Shown in pieces: positions 49,648 to 58,434 of a stretch of DNA of 64,000 nt (the stretch's first letter is position 1; each line of letters begins with the position of its first letter). Below the pieces are notes generated by a model that saw only the letters and a list, made by a program, of their open reading frames with translations, did not search any database and had not been told where the DNA came from. A program made the translations under genes and the position numbers. The stretch covers positions 1 through 64,000 of the forward strand of contig DGKJ01000108.1 in NCBI GenBank assembly GCA_002387735.1, in the 5' to 3' direction. Source of the stretch: Bacteriovoracaceae bacterium UBA4573. GTDB lineage: Bacteria; Bdellovibrionota; UBA1018; UBA923.

Positions 49648-50888
49648 ACCTTCCCTCTTATTTTAATTCGCAACTATTCATTCTTGCGGTCGCTCTAATA
49701 TGCTCCGCCTGTGGACATAAACCCTTCGACAAAGCAGTGCGCGAGTTTAGTGATCCAAGAATTTTGGCACTGGAAAAAACTGCGCCACCTTCGCCCGAAG
49801 ATTTTGCCGACGACTTAAACTACAAGAGCCTGCCTCGGGCTCTCGAATCAAGTATTCAAGTTCTAAAATCGCGGCCCGATGCCACATTGATGTTTGGCGA
49901 TCGTGAGATTTCGGCACAACATTACGCCGAGGCCTTAAATAATTTTTCTACGTTTCTTCAAAACGCCGCGGACGCCAATCTTTCTGAACAAACGGTTTAC
50001 AAATATGTAATTGAAAATTTCGACTTCTATCAGGTTTACGGAGATCGTGCGCCCTCCCAAATCTTCATGACCTCTTATTTTGAACCCGTAATTGAAGGCA
50101 GCCTTCGACGTACCAAACGATTTTCGCAGCCTATTTATTCTCGTCCCGCCGATCTTTTAGAGCTAGACGTAGCGGCCTTCGACGAAGGGCTCGCCCCCCC
50201 TCGTAAGTATCGAGCTCGGGTAGAAAACGGCAAAGTAGTTCCGTACTATTCAAGGCGCGAAATTGACATCGACATGGCTCTTGCTAAGAAAAAATTGGAA
50301 CTTCTTTGGGTAGATCCGATTGATTCGTTCATTGCCCAAATTCAGGGTTCCGCCACCGTCGTATTACCCAGCGGCAAACAGGTGCGCATTAATTACGCAG
50401 AACGTAATGGTCACAAATACGAAGCACTCGGCAAATTTCTTAAAGCTCATATTCCGCCCGAAAAAATGTCGATTCAAGCCATTGAAGCCCACCTGAGGTC
50501 TCTGCCAGAAAAAGAATTGCACGAAACTTTGGCGCTGAACCCTAGCTATATATTTTTCGTAATTAGCGATAAACCTGCACTAACTACGATTGGAGTACCA
50601 GCGGTGGCTGGCCGATCCGTTGCGGTAGACGCAAAATTGTTTCCTAAAGGAGCACTAGCTTTTCTCCGCGGCCAGAAACCAATATTTCAAGACGACCAAG
50701 CTGTTTTTCCGGAGCGCTTTGAAGCTTTTTCGAGACTAGTAGTAGACCACGACACCGGAGGAGCCATCACTGGGCCCGCGCGGCTCGATTTATTTTGGGG
50801 TTCGGGAAAAGATGCTGCCCGCCACGCGGGAGTCATTCGCCACGAGGGTAATCTTTTTTACTTGGCACCGAAGGTTGCAAAACCGTGA
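49644..50888 (+). CDS. mltA: Membrane-bound lytic murein transglycosylase A
   Basis: Lytic transglycosylase of peptidoglycan, outer-membrane lipoprotein: lipobox SAC (Cys23). 414 residues. Family motifs: FMTSYFEPVIEGS, YSRPADL, VAGRSVAVDAKLFPKGALAF, and DHDTGGAITGPARLDLFWG, where the Asp residues belong to the double-psi barrel active site. The ATG overlaps the stop of the preceding gene and its own stop overlaps the GTG of the next, so a short operon is likely. Confidence 0.94.
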   Translation: MNLPSYFNSQLFILAVALICSACGHKPFDKAVREFSDPRILALEKTAPPSPEDFADDLNYKSLPRALESSIQVLKSRPDATLMFGDREISAQHYAEALNNFSTFLQNAADANLSEQTVYKYVIENFDFYQVYGDRAPSQIFMTSYFEPVIEGSLRRTKRFSQPIYSRPADLLELDVAAFDEGLAPPRKYRARVENGKVVPYYSRREIDIDMALAKKKLELLWVDPIDSFIAQIQGSATVVLPSGKQVRINYAERNGHKYEALGKFLKAHIPPEKMSIQAIEAHLRSLPEKELHETLALNPSYIFFVISDKPALTTIGVPAVAGRSVAVDAKLFPKGALAFLRGQKPIFQDDQAVFPERFEAFSRLVVDHDTGGAITGPARLDLFWGSGKDAARHAGVIRHEGNLFYLAPKVAKP

Positions 50889-51916
50889 AGGAATACAAGA
50901 ACTGGTCGTTTGTCAGTGACTCATCCAAAACCATTGAAGTAGAAAAGTTCTTACGCGACCACTGCGGACTGCAACCCAGAGCCATTTTAAAACGCAAGTT
51001 GCGTGAGAAGTTCGTTTTGGTGAATGGGCGCATTGCGGATCGTCTGACTCTCGTTCGCCCGAAGGACCGAGTCGACGTGCTTCGGGGCGACGATTTGTAC
51101 ATCGCTGCCGAAGGCCAAAAAATAAAACCCAACCCTAAAATCGACTGTGATGTAATTTACGAGTGCAGCGACTACGTGGTTGTTAACAAAACGGCCGGTC
51201 AACACTCGCACCCGATACGGACTTCCGAAACCGACACACTTCTCAACGCTTTAGTGGCTCGCTATCCCGAATGTGCCGAAGAAGGGCGCATCGGACGGCC
51301 CCTTGAAGGCTTACTTGTCCACAGATTAGACGAAGGCACCTCCGGACTCATCGTATGCGCGCGCACCAAGTCGGCGTTTAAACAGTTACAAACACTTTGG
51401 GCCGCTCGATCGGTTACCAAAATTTACACCGCATGGTTGCGCGGAACAATTGTAACTGCTGGCACAGTAGAACTTAAACTTGAACACGATCCTAAATCAA
51501 AAAAACGCATGCGAGTGGCGAGAGCTAGTTCGAAAGACGGATGGACCACCTCGACTAGCATCTATCCGATTGCTCACGAAAATGATCACACTCTTGTACT
51601 TCTTCAAATTCACACCGGAGTCACCCACCAAATTCGCGCAACTATGGCCCATTTAGGCGTTCCGGTTGCGGGCGATCCGATCTACGGGGAACCCCAGTCC
51701 AAAGCTACTCGCTCGGCGACTGTAAAAATTCGGGGACTACCGCACGAGGAATTGCACCGATTCCATTTGCTTAAAAATCAATTAAAACCTAGTCGATGGC
51801 GCAGCCCCAAGCGCACCAGTAAAAACCGCGGATTCAGTCTCCACGCAACCTTTCTGGCGCTTCCGCTGCCCTATGACCAGCAGTGGTTCTGTCCGCCGAT
51901 TCACTGGGACCATTAA
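50885..51916 (+). CDS. RluA-family pseudouridine synthase
   Basis: Converts uridine to pseudouridine in rRNA or tRNA. 343 residues, GTG start at 50885 overlapping the mltA stop. N-terminal S4-like domain (RAILKRKLREKFVLVNGRIA), then the catalytic motif HRLDEGTSGL with Asp149, and GVTHQIRATMAHLGVPVAGD. It is closer to RluA/RluD than to TruA or RsuA; the target site cannot be told. Confidence 0.93.
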   Translation: MKEYKNWSFVSDSSKTIEVEKFLRDHCGLQPRAILKRKLREKFVLVNGRIADRLTLVRPKDRVDVLRGDDLYIAAEGQKIKPNPKIDCDVIYECSDYVVVNKTAGQHSHPIRTSETDTLLNALVARYPECAEEGRIGRPLEGLLVHRLDEGTSGLIVCARTKSAFKQLQTLWAARSVTKIYTAWLRGTIVTAGTVELKLEHDPKSKKRMRVARASSKDGWTTSTSIYPIAHENDHTLVLLQIHTGVTHQIRATMAHLGVPVAGDPIYGEPQSKATRSATVKIRGLPHEELHRFHLLKNQLKPSRWRSPKRTSKNRGFSLHATFLALPLPYDQQWFCPPIHWDH

Positions 51917-51996
51917 AACACCGGAAACATTTGCCGAGTTAAAAAACGCGCAAGATGAGATAAGGTACGGGCAAGCACCAGAAGATAAGGAGAACT

Positions 51997-52521
51997 ATGT
52001 CTTACAAATATTTATCTGCCGTGGCTCTACTCGCATTAACCGTTTTTGGTTCTCGCGCCGAAGGCGCCGGTCTCTGGCTGGGCGGCCAAGGCGGGATCGT
52101 CAAAGCTAACTCCAGCCAATTCACCGTATACGGTGCTACCGTAGGGGTCATGCCCACTCGTTCGTACTCGCTCGGCGCATTTTATTTAGTTTCCAATACA
52201 AAAACCGCATCGGTCGGACCAGTGACCGCAGAAACCAAACTAGCGTTTTATGGCGGAGATTTTTCCCTTCACCTTGATCCGATGGGAGTAACTCGAATTG
52301 GAATTAAAGGTGGTTTAAGTAAGGTTGAAGGCAAAGCGCGAGTACTTGGAGTTTCGGTTGGAGCCTCTTCAACCGATCTCGCCATTGGACCATCGATTGG
52401 TTTTGATTTGAAGCTTGGCTCCGGGCTCAGCATTGGCGCCGAAGGCGCGTATTTGCGGGTCATGGCCGACGATTCGTACTCGGCTTTACTCGCACTTGGA
52501 GCCCTTAAACTCTGGTTCTAG
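51997..52521 (+). CDS. Outer-membrane beta-barrel-like protein
   Basis: A 174-residue protein, ATG 51997 with AAGGAGA upstream. Signal peptide (SAVALLALTVFGSRAEGA|G), then a Gly-rich series of alternating strands (FTVYGATVGVMPTRSYSLGA, LAIGPSIGFDLKLGSGLSIG) ending ALKLWF; the terminal Phe fits the BAM recognition signal. Converges on spoVR. Confidence 0.78.
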   Translation: MSYKYLSAVALLALTVFGSRAEGAGLWLGGQGGIVKANSSQFTVYGATVGVMPTRSYSLGAFYLVSNTKTASVGPVTAETKLAFYGGDFSLHLDPMGVTRIGIKGGLSKVEGKARVLGVSVGASSTDLAIGPSIGFDLKLGSGLSIGAEGAYLRVMADDSYSALLALGALKLWF

Positions 52522-52530
52522 CGCAAAATC

Positions 52531-54009
52531 TCAGAGAAATTTTTCGCTAAATTCACCGTTGGAATACATGAACAATTTGCGTTGACCATCAACTTCAGTT
52601 TCTAAATTCACCGGCCGGCGCCACACTTCGGAAAGATTGCGCATGGTCTCGCGAGTATACCGCGAATCCAAATCAACGCCCATGTGTTTGTGCAGCATGA
52701 GCAGTTCTCCTTTATTCAAGTAGTTACCATCGGCAACGTAAATGAAGGGCTGGCCCATATTGGTCAAACCGAAGAGGGTTTTTTCTTTTATCTTCTTAAA
52801 ATCGCGATCAGCTATTTCATACTGATTGGTGCGGCGATTGAATTGATAGGTATACAATTTGAAGCGCTCACAAAACTCGGGCGTTAAGTACTCGTCGATA
52901 AATGTCACGTCATTACAAACGCGCCGTACTTCGAAGATCTTTTCTTTACCTAGTCCAAGCTTCTTGTCCCACTGGCGCTTAGCTACGATATCGTCGCACT
53001 GTTCGTAGTCTTTACCGAACTTCCCACGATTCCATCGATCTTCTACGTCGCGCAGCAACTCAATACCAATCTTGTACGGATTAATACGACCTGGTTGCAT
53101 GGCCATGGTACCGGAATGATGGTCAGCGTAATCAATAACTTCCGAATCACGTAGCGCTTTTTCGGTAAGTATTCTTGAATGCCAAAACGAAGCCCAACCT
53201 TCATTTAATATCTTTGTTTGCCACTGAGGAGCATAATAATACGCTTCATCCCGAATCATGGCGAGCACATCGTGCTCCCAAGTTTCTAGAGGTGCGTTAT
53301 CGAGCAGAAAGGCTAGAACGTCTTTTTGGGGTTCACTTGGATTACGTTTTGATTTTACTTCCTGCTGCGCAAGTTTTCGTTTTTGATCTTCGATAAAATC
53401 TGGCGGATTAATAAACGTATCCATGTATCCGCGCTGGACTTTGATGCGGCCAGGAATATTTCCCGAGTCATCGTTGTCTTCTTTATTTTTAGCGTTGGGC
53501 TTGGGCGTGAAAGGCAAAAACGGATCAATCAAATTCTCCAACGAAAGACAGCGATCAATAAAATTTTCCACCCGGTCAACGCCATGTCGATCCATAAACT
53601 CCCGGATTCGCGCGGCATTATTGGCCATGGTGTCGATCATTTTGCGATTAGTTTTAGAAAACCACGTATTGTTTTTAAAAAAATCGACATGCCCGTAGAC
53701 ATGCGCCATGACCAACTTCTGATCGATCATCGCGTTCGATTTCATTAAATAGGCGTAGGAGGGGTCGTTATTGATTACGAGTTCATATATTTTCTGCAAC
53801 CCATAGGTATAGGTTTTAGAAAGTTGGTCGTATTCCATTCCGAAACGCCAGTGAGGATAGCGCACAGGAAACCCACCGAGTGCCGCCACTGCGTTGAGTT
53901 GGTCGTGCTCCAGCAATTCGAAAACCGTCTCAAAAAAATCGAGACCGTAGGAAACCGCATATCCCCGAATTTCGTCACGCAATTTAGCAAGTTCGAGAGG
54001 TAAACCCAT
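52531..54009 (-). CDS. spoVR: SpoVR/YcgB family protein
   Basis: A 492-residue cytosolic protein of the SpoVR family: FPVRYPHWRFGMEYDQLSKT, VINNDPSYAYLMKSNAMIDQ, MAHVYGHVDFFKNNTWF, ILNEGWASFWHSRI and FIYVADGNYLNKGELLM are its hallmarks. In gamma-proteobacteria it occurs with YeaG(PrkA)/YeaH, where the set acts in starvation response; the biochemical role is not settled. Starts 4 bp after the yeaH stop. Confidence 0.95.
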   Translation of the reverse strand: MGLPLELAKLRDEIRGYAVSYGLDFFETVFELLEHDQLNAVAALGGFPVRYPHWRFGMEYDQLSKTYTYGLQKIYELVINNDPSYAYLMKSNAMIDQKLVMAHVYGHVDFFKNNTWFSKTNRKMIDTMANNAARIREFMDRHGVDRVENFIDRCLSLENLIDPFLPFTPKPNAKNKEDNDDSGNIPGRIKVQRGYMDTFINPPDFIEDQKRKLAQQEVKSKRNPSEPQKDVLAFLLDNAPLETWEHDVLAMIRDEAYYYAPQWQTKILNEGWASFWHSRILTEKALRDSEVIDYADHHSGTMAMQPGRINPYKIGIELLRDVEDRWNRGKFGKDYEQCDDIVAKRQWDKKLGLGKEKIFEVRRVCNDVTFIDEYLTPEFCERFKLYTYQFNRRTNQYEIADRDFKKIKEKTLFGLTNMGQPFIYVADGNYLNKGELLMLHKHMGVDLDSRYTRETMRNLSEVWRRPVNLETEVDGQRKLFMYSNGEFSEKFL

Positions 54010-54013
54010 GTGG

Positions 54014-55129
54014 TTATTTTCCCTTCCCTAAAAATTCTTTAATGCTTTGAATGATGCCTTCTTTATTTTCAATTTTGGAAAGTATCACTCGGTCGTCAGA
54101 CTCTTCAAACTCTTCACGCAGGTCTTTAAAAAACTGCCCGCTGCCGTAACGACTTTCCACTTGGCCGTAACAAAACACGTTCACCCGCGGCAGGATGTCG
54201 TTATTCAAAAGATCCATGCATACTTTCGTATCTTCACCCGACCAATTGTCACCGTCTGAGAAATGAAACGGATAAATGTTCCACTCACTCGGGGCGTAAT
54301 CTGTTTCAATCATTTTTTGACAAAGTTTGTAGGCGCTAGAAATCAGGGTGCCGCCACTTTCACGAGTCTTGTAAAATGTGTCTTCGTCCACTTCTTTGGC
54401 GGTAGCGTCGTGGATAATATAACGCGTTTCGATGTCGTGATACTGACTGCGTAGCCATGTATCGATCCAAAACGCCTCGGTTCGCACGATCTCTTTTTGT
54501 TCGTCGCCCATCGATCCCGACACGTCCATCATGTAAATAATCACTGCGTTATTTTCGTGTTCAACGACCGAGCGCCAGCTGCGATATCGTAGATCTCTTC
54601 GAATGGGCACAATCACCGGAGACTTCGAATCGTACTGGCCCAATGAGATCTGCCGTTTGAGCGCTTCTTTGAAGGACCGTTTGAAATGGCGCAAGCTGTC
54701 GGGGCCAACCCGTGCAATGCCGGTGTATTTGTCTTTGACCACTTTTACCGTTTTGTGCCCGCGGGGTTCAATTTTTGGAAGCTGCAATTCTTCGCCCAGA
54801 ATTTCTGCGAGTTCTTGAATCGACACATCTACTTCTAGACTGTGTTCTCCAGCATTCTGGCCGGCTTTTCCTTCTCCGTCGCCTTCTTGGGGCTCGCCTT
54901 GCCCGATTGCGTCGCCCGGTTTGCCATCGCCCTGCCCCACACCACCAGCCTCTTTATCGCCGTAGCGAAAATGCGGAATGTCTATTTGGGGCAGAGGAAT
55001 GGTAACCATGTCCTTGCCTTTACGACCGATCATTTCGCCATGCGAAATGTACTTTTTAAGATCCTGTTTGATCTTACCTTTGACGATATTGCGAAACCGA
55101 GCGTGGTCGCGTTTGATCGAATAGATCAT
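54014..55129 (-). CDS. yeaH: YeaH/YhbH (DUF444) family protein
   Basis: A 371-residue cytosolic protein with a von Willebrand A-type domain: YMMDVSGSMGDEQKEIVRTE carries the MIDAS DxSxS, then ARRIGLE-type IDTWLRSQYHDIE and ESGGTLISSAYKLCQKMIE. The N-terminal half is basic and Gly-rich. Usual partner of PrkA (YeaG) and SpoVR (YcgB). It lies 103 bp after the ankyrin gene, so it may have its own promoter. Confidence 0.94.
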   Translation of the reverse strand: MIYSIKRDHARFRNIVKGKIKQDLKKYISHGEMIGRKGKDMVTIPLPQIDIPHFRYGDKEAGGVGQGDGKPGDAIGQGEPQEGDGEGKAGQNAGEHSLEVDVSIQELAEILGEELQLPKIEPRGHKTVKVVKDKYTGIARVGPDSLRHFKRSFKEALKRQISLGQYDSKSPVIVPIRRDLRYRSWRSVVEHENNAVIIYMMDVSGSMGDEQKEIVRTEAFWIDTWLRSQYHDIETRYIIHDATAKEVDEDTFYKTRESGGTLISSAYKLCQKMIETDYAPSEWNIYPFHFSDGDNWSGEDTKVCMDLLNNDILPRVNVFCYGQVESRYGSGQFFKDLREEFEESDDRVILSKIENKEGIIQSIKEFLGKGK

Positions 55130-55232
55130 GCAGATCCCCCGACTTGAATTCTAACGATTCGATTTAAAAAAAGCAAAGGTCCACGCGTACTTGCGTTAGG
55201 AAGCGCTAGATTCACAAGACCCACTCACATTT

Positions 55233-58200
55233 TTACGGCGCTGCGCGCGAGTCAGATTCAATAGGGGCAAGGCGCGCGGGTTGCCCAGCCTTCACGCAAT
55301 GGGGGTACCAACGCGCCTTGTAGCGAGCCAGTGAATCGAGATGCAGCGCACTAAGGTTTTGTTTTAACTGCTCTTCAAATTGGCGATCTACCGATTTTGG
55401 TTCGCTCTGGTCGTGGGAACTCACCTCGTACTCAAAGTTAACCCCCAGATGAAGATTGTACTCTACGCGCGCGTCAGTCTTTCGGTAACTCTCGCTTTTC
55501 TCTGAACAGCTATCGCTGCCTTCTGAAAAGAAATCGAACCCGTCATCATTCGAAGGTTCGAAAGTTATGATGGTGTGAAGGTCCTCAACTATGCTTTCGG
55601 CTACGTTCTCAAATTGCCACCAATTGGACTGGGCATTCGCGCATAAATAATTGGTCGCCGACTCGAAATTAGTGCCTACTCTTTTTTGAAACGCTTTCAT
55701 CGCTGAACTAGGGTGGCTCCGGTAAATTTTTCGCAAATTTGGCTGACACACCTTAAACATCATCGTTTCTTTTAGTTCTTGGGGCCATTCACCAATGAAC
55801 TTTAAAGCCTCCGCGCGACATTCTTTTTCACTCTTACTTTTGGCCATGGCCTTGAGTCTCTTGCGATCCTCGGCAAGACTTGCTTTGCGGGAAACGAATA
55901 TTGGTTTAAACAGTTCAGTGAGAAATTTTTGAACCCCCGTTCGATTCTTTTGAAACTCTTTTTCAATTTTTTGTTCGACGACCGCACAATCACGCGTGCT
56001 TCGCCGATGCTGAACCTGCCTCCAATGAGCGCGTACCAAGTCTCGATATGCTGACTTAAACATTAAATTGAACGTCGCATTTTTTTCGTTCTTCTCGCGA
56101 TAACCACAGTCGGAGGGAAAAGTTTTTTCATTTTTAGAAGTAAGATTCCGTGAGCAATCACCAAAGTATTCCAATAAACCATCTGAGCCCAAACCCACGT
56201 CACGGTCGTAGTTTGCCCCTAGCTGTTCTAACATAGTCAGTCCGCGCAAAAGTTCTTCTAGATGATCGAATTGAAACGAACCTCCATATAGATTTTTTTT
56301 GAACTTTACGATCAATTCGTCAACGACTCGGTCGGCTAGTTTTTGATCTGCGCAGCTCGGCAGTTTAATGCGATTGCTGAGGAGCCAATTGGCCAGGCCG
56401 TCAAACGACCCGTTCGTGAGTTGATTCCATAGTCGTTGGCAGGCCCGAGCAGTTTGTTCTGGATTAAGCGGCGGGAACCATTCGTATCGGGGGCGAATGG
56501 CTAAATCCGAAGCCATCGGATCGTCGACAATGGCGCGGACTACTACGTTCTCGGTGCGTGGATCACAATTACTTTTATCTTTAAAACAAACCCCGATGCC
56601 TTCCAATTCGTAAGGACTCGGTAAATCTTCGTCTTCGACTAACGTAAAATCCACGCCAGCCTTTATTCCGCGTTCAATCCATTTTCCATTCGGTAAAGCA
56701 ATGCCCGCAAGTACTGTTGCATTAGCGAAGTCCGTATTCGATTTCCTCGCAAGCAACCACTCGACCGACGGGTCACCCGCATTTAACAGATCATAGAACG
56801 TATTTTTCAAAACCCTTAAACGTTGGCGGCCCGAATTTTTAGGGCCATCATAGCCCCAACTTTGAATTAATTTTTCAAGCTCGTGAGAAACCCCAAGCCC
56901 CATAAAGTCTCGCGGATTATAAGGGCGTGAATCAGCGATCGAAGTACTAAATCCTGCTTTTTTTAATTGTTTTACAAGACTCACATTGCGATCGAGAATC
57001 GCTAAATCTAAGAGGGTCCATGGGACCTTGCCATTGTTCATTGCATTTTTCGCCAGTTTGGAACCACCAAGCAGCTTTATTGCCGCCGCTTTTTTTCCAC
57101 TTTTATATAGTTCGTAGGCCTTGGCCAAAGTCGCGAAACTTACTGCATGTCCATCTTTTGGGTAGCTAAAAGCGATCGGGGTACCTTTTTGTTCCGACTC
57201 CTCCTTGATTTGTTGCTCATAGGCTATCAGGGCTTTTTCGATTTTTTTCCAGGTTCGTACGATTTGAGGGTCACTCTGTTTTTTCAGATCCAGCAATAAT
57301 CTACTTAACTCAAGCGGGGTGACTCCTGCGTTCTCAAGATTATATTCCCTTTTTTCATTCTTTTTCCCCAAGCTAGTTTCTAGCGTCTCGATCGACTGGG
57401 GCAAACTCCTCAGCGTGGGGTCGGGCCGGTGTTTTAAAACCCAATCCAGCATTTTGTCGTCGCCTAGTTCGATGGCGGTGGCTAAAACACTGCGCCCCCA
57501 AGCATCGCGCCGATTTATTAGTGTTGGATCGCGCGCAATCAACTGGTCCGCCAAATCAAACTCATTCATTCGCAGCGCTAACTCGAAAGCGGTTAACCCT
57601 GAAGCATCCCGCGAGTGAGCCCATACTCCATTGGCAAAAGCGAACTCTAATAGCTCGGCACTTTGCCATTCAACTGCGAGGTGCAACAACGTGCGGCCAA
57701 TATCGTTTCGGAAATTTCGAATTTTTTCGACGTCTTCGTTAAAAATTGATTTAATCAAAAAAATAGTCCGATCAGAACTCCCAACCGGACTGTTGGCTAG
57801 AATCCAGTCGATTGGATTTTTCTTACCCACCACTGCGTATTTAAGTGGTACGTCGGCCCGCGCAAACTCTTTTAAGACAAAGCCATTATGAGCCTTAACC
57901 GCTAAACCGAAAGCCGTAATATTTGATTCGTCGTTAAGCCCAACCATTGAAACATTGCATTTGCCCGACTTCAACAACACGCGCACCACTTGCTCATTAC
58001 CCGCGGCGGCTGCTGCCATTAAAGAGGTTCTACTGTTTGTTCCAAAGCGAGCGTCGCAATCGGCCCCGTTCTTAAGCAGAACCGAAGTCAGGTCTTTGTG
58101 ACCTTTACCGACTGCCTCAAACAAATATTTATCGATCTGAAATACAAGTTTTCGTTTTTTTAGAAGCTTCAAAAGCGCATCAACATGCGAAGACTTATTT

Positions 58201-58424
58201 TTCTCAAACGCTTTCTCAAACTCTTCGGTCCAGCGTTCAAAAAATTTATCGTCGTCTTTAATGCGTTTTAACCCACGATAGGTGTATTCGATTTCGTGGG
58301 CCAGGTTCTCGGCTTTGCTATACTGGACTTTCCATTCGTCGTCGGAAAAATCCTGCGCGATCGCGTGCGACCCCACAAACACTGAGGTCACACACGCTAA
58401 CAGTGTTCTAAAGCTACGCCGCAT
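55233..58424 (-). CDS. Large secreted ankyrin-repeat protein inside the prkA-yeaH-spoVR cluster
   Basis: A 1063-residue protein from ATG 58424, 10 nt after the prkA stop; a longer frame to 58478 lies inside prkA. Signal peptide RRSFRTLLACVTSVFVGSHA|IAQ, so it should be periplasmic or exported. Ankyrin repeats occupy about residues 90-340 (for example AVGKGHKDLTSVLLKNGADC, SLMAAAAAGNEQVVRVLLKS, LLHLAVEWQSAELLEFAFAN) with more, weaker ones near 460-540. The C-terminal third is charged and helical (KKNRTGVQKF, then a Lys/Arg-rich region). Partner and role unknown. Such a gene between prkA and yeaH is not usual. Confidence 0.85.
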   Translation of the reverse strand: MRRSFRTLLACVTSVFVGSHAIAQDFSDDEWKVQYSKAENLAHEIEYTYRGLKRIKDDDKFFERWTEEFEKAFEKNKSSHVDALLKLLKKRKLVFQIDKYLFEAVGKGHKDLTSVLLKNGADCDARFGTNSRTSLMAAAAAGNEQVVRVLLKSGKCNVSMVGLNDESNITAFGLAVKAHNGFVLKEFARADVPLKYAVVGKKNPIDWILANSPVGSSDRTIFLIKSIFNEDVEKIRNFRNDIGRTLLHLAVEWQSAELLEFAFANGVWAHSRDASGLTAFELALRMNEFDLADQLIARDPTLINRRDAWGRSVLATAIELGDDKMLDWVLKHRPDPTLRSLPQSIETLETSLGKKNEKREYNLENAGVTPLELSRLLLDLKKQSDPQIVRTWKKIEKALIAYEQQIKEESEQKGTPIAFSYPKDGHAVSFATLAKAYELYKSGKKAAAIKLLGGSKLAKNAMNNGKVPWTLLDLAILDRNVSLVKQLKKAGFSTSIADSRPYNPRDFMGLGVSHELEKLIQSWGYDGPKNSGRQRLRVLKNTFYDLLNAGDPSVEWLLARKSNTDFANATVLAGIALPNGKWIERGIKAGVDFTLVEDEDLPSPYELEGIGVCFKDKSNCDPRTENVVVRAIVDDPMASDLAIRPRYEWFPPLNPEQTARACQRLWNQLTNGSFDGLANWLLSNRIKLPSCADQKLADRVVDELIVKFKKNLYGGSFQFDHLEELLRGLTMLEQLGANYDRDVGLGSDGLLEYFGDCSRNLTSKNEKTFPSDCGYREKNEKNATFNLMFKSAYRDLVRAHWRQVQHRRSTRDCAVVEQKIEKEFQKNRTGVQKFLTELFKPIFVSRKASLAEDRKRLKAMAKSKSEKECRAEALKFIGEWPQELKETMMFKVCQPNLRKIYRSHPSSAMKAFQKRVGTNFESATNYLCANAQSNWWQFENVAESIVEDLHTIITFEPSNDDGFDFFSEGSDSCSEKSESYRKTDARVEYNLHLGVNFEYEVSSHDQSEPKSVDRQFEEQLKQNLSALHLDSLARYKARWYPHCVKAGQPARLAPIESDSRAAP

Positions 58425-58434
58425 AAGCTTCGCT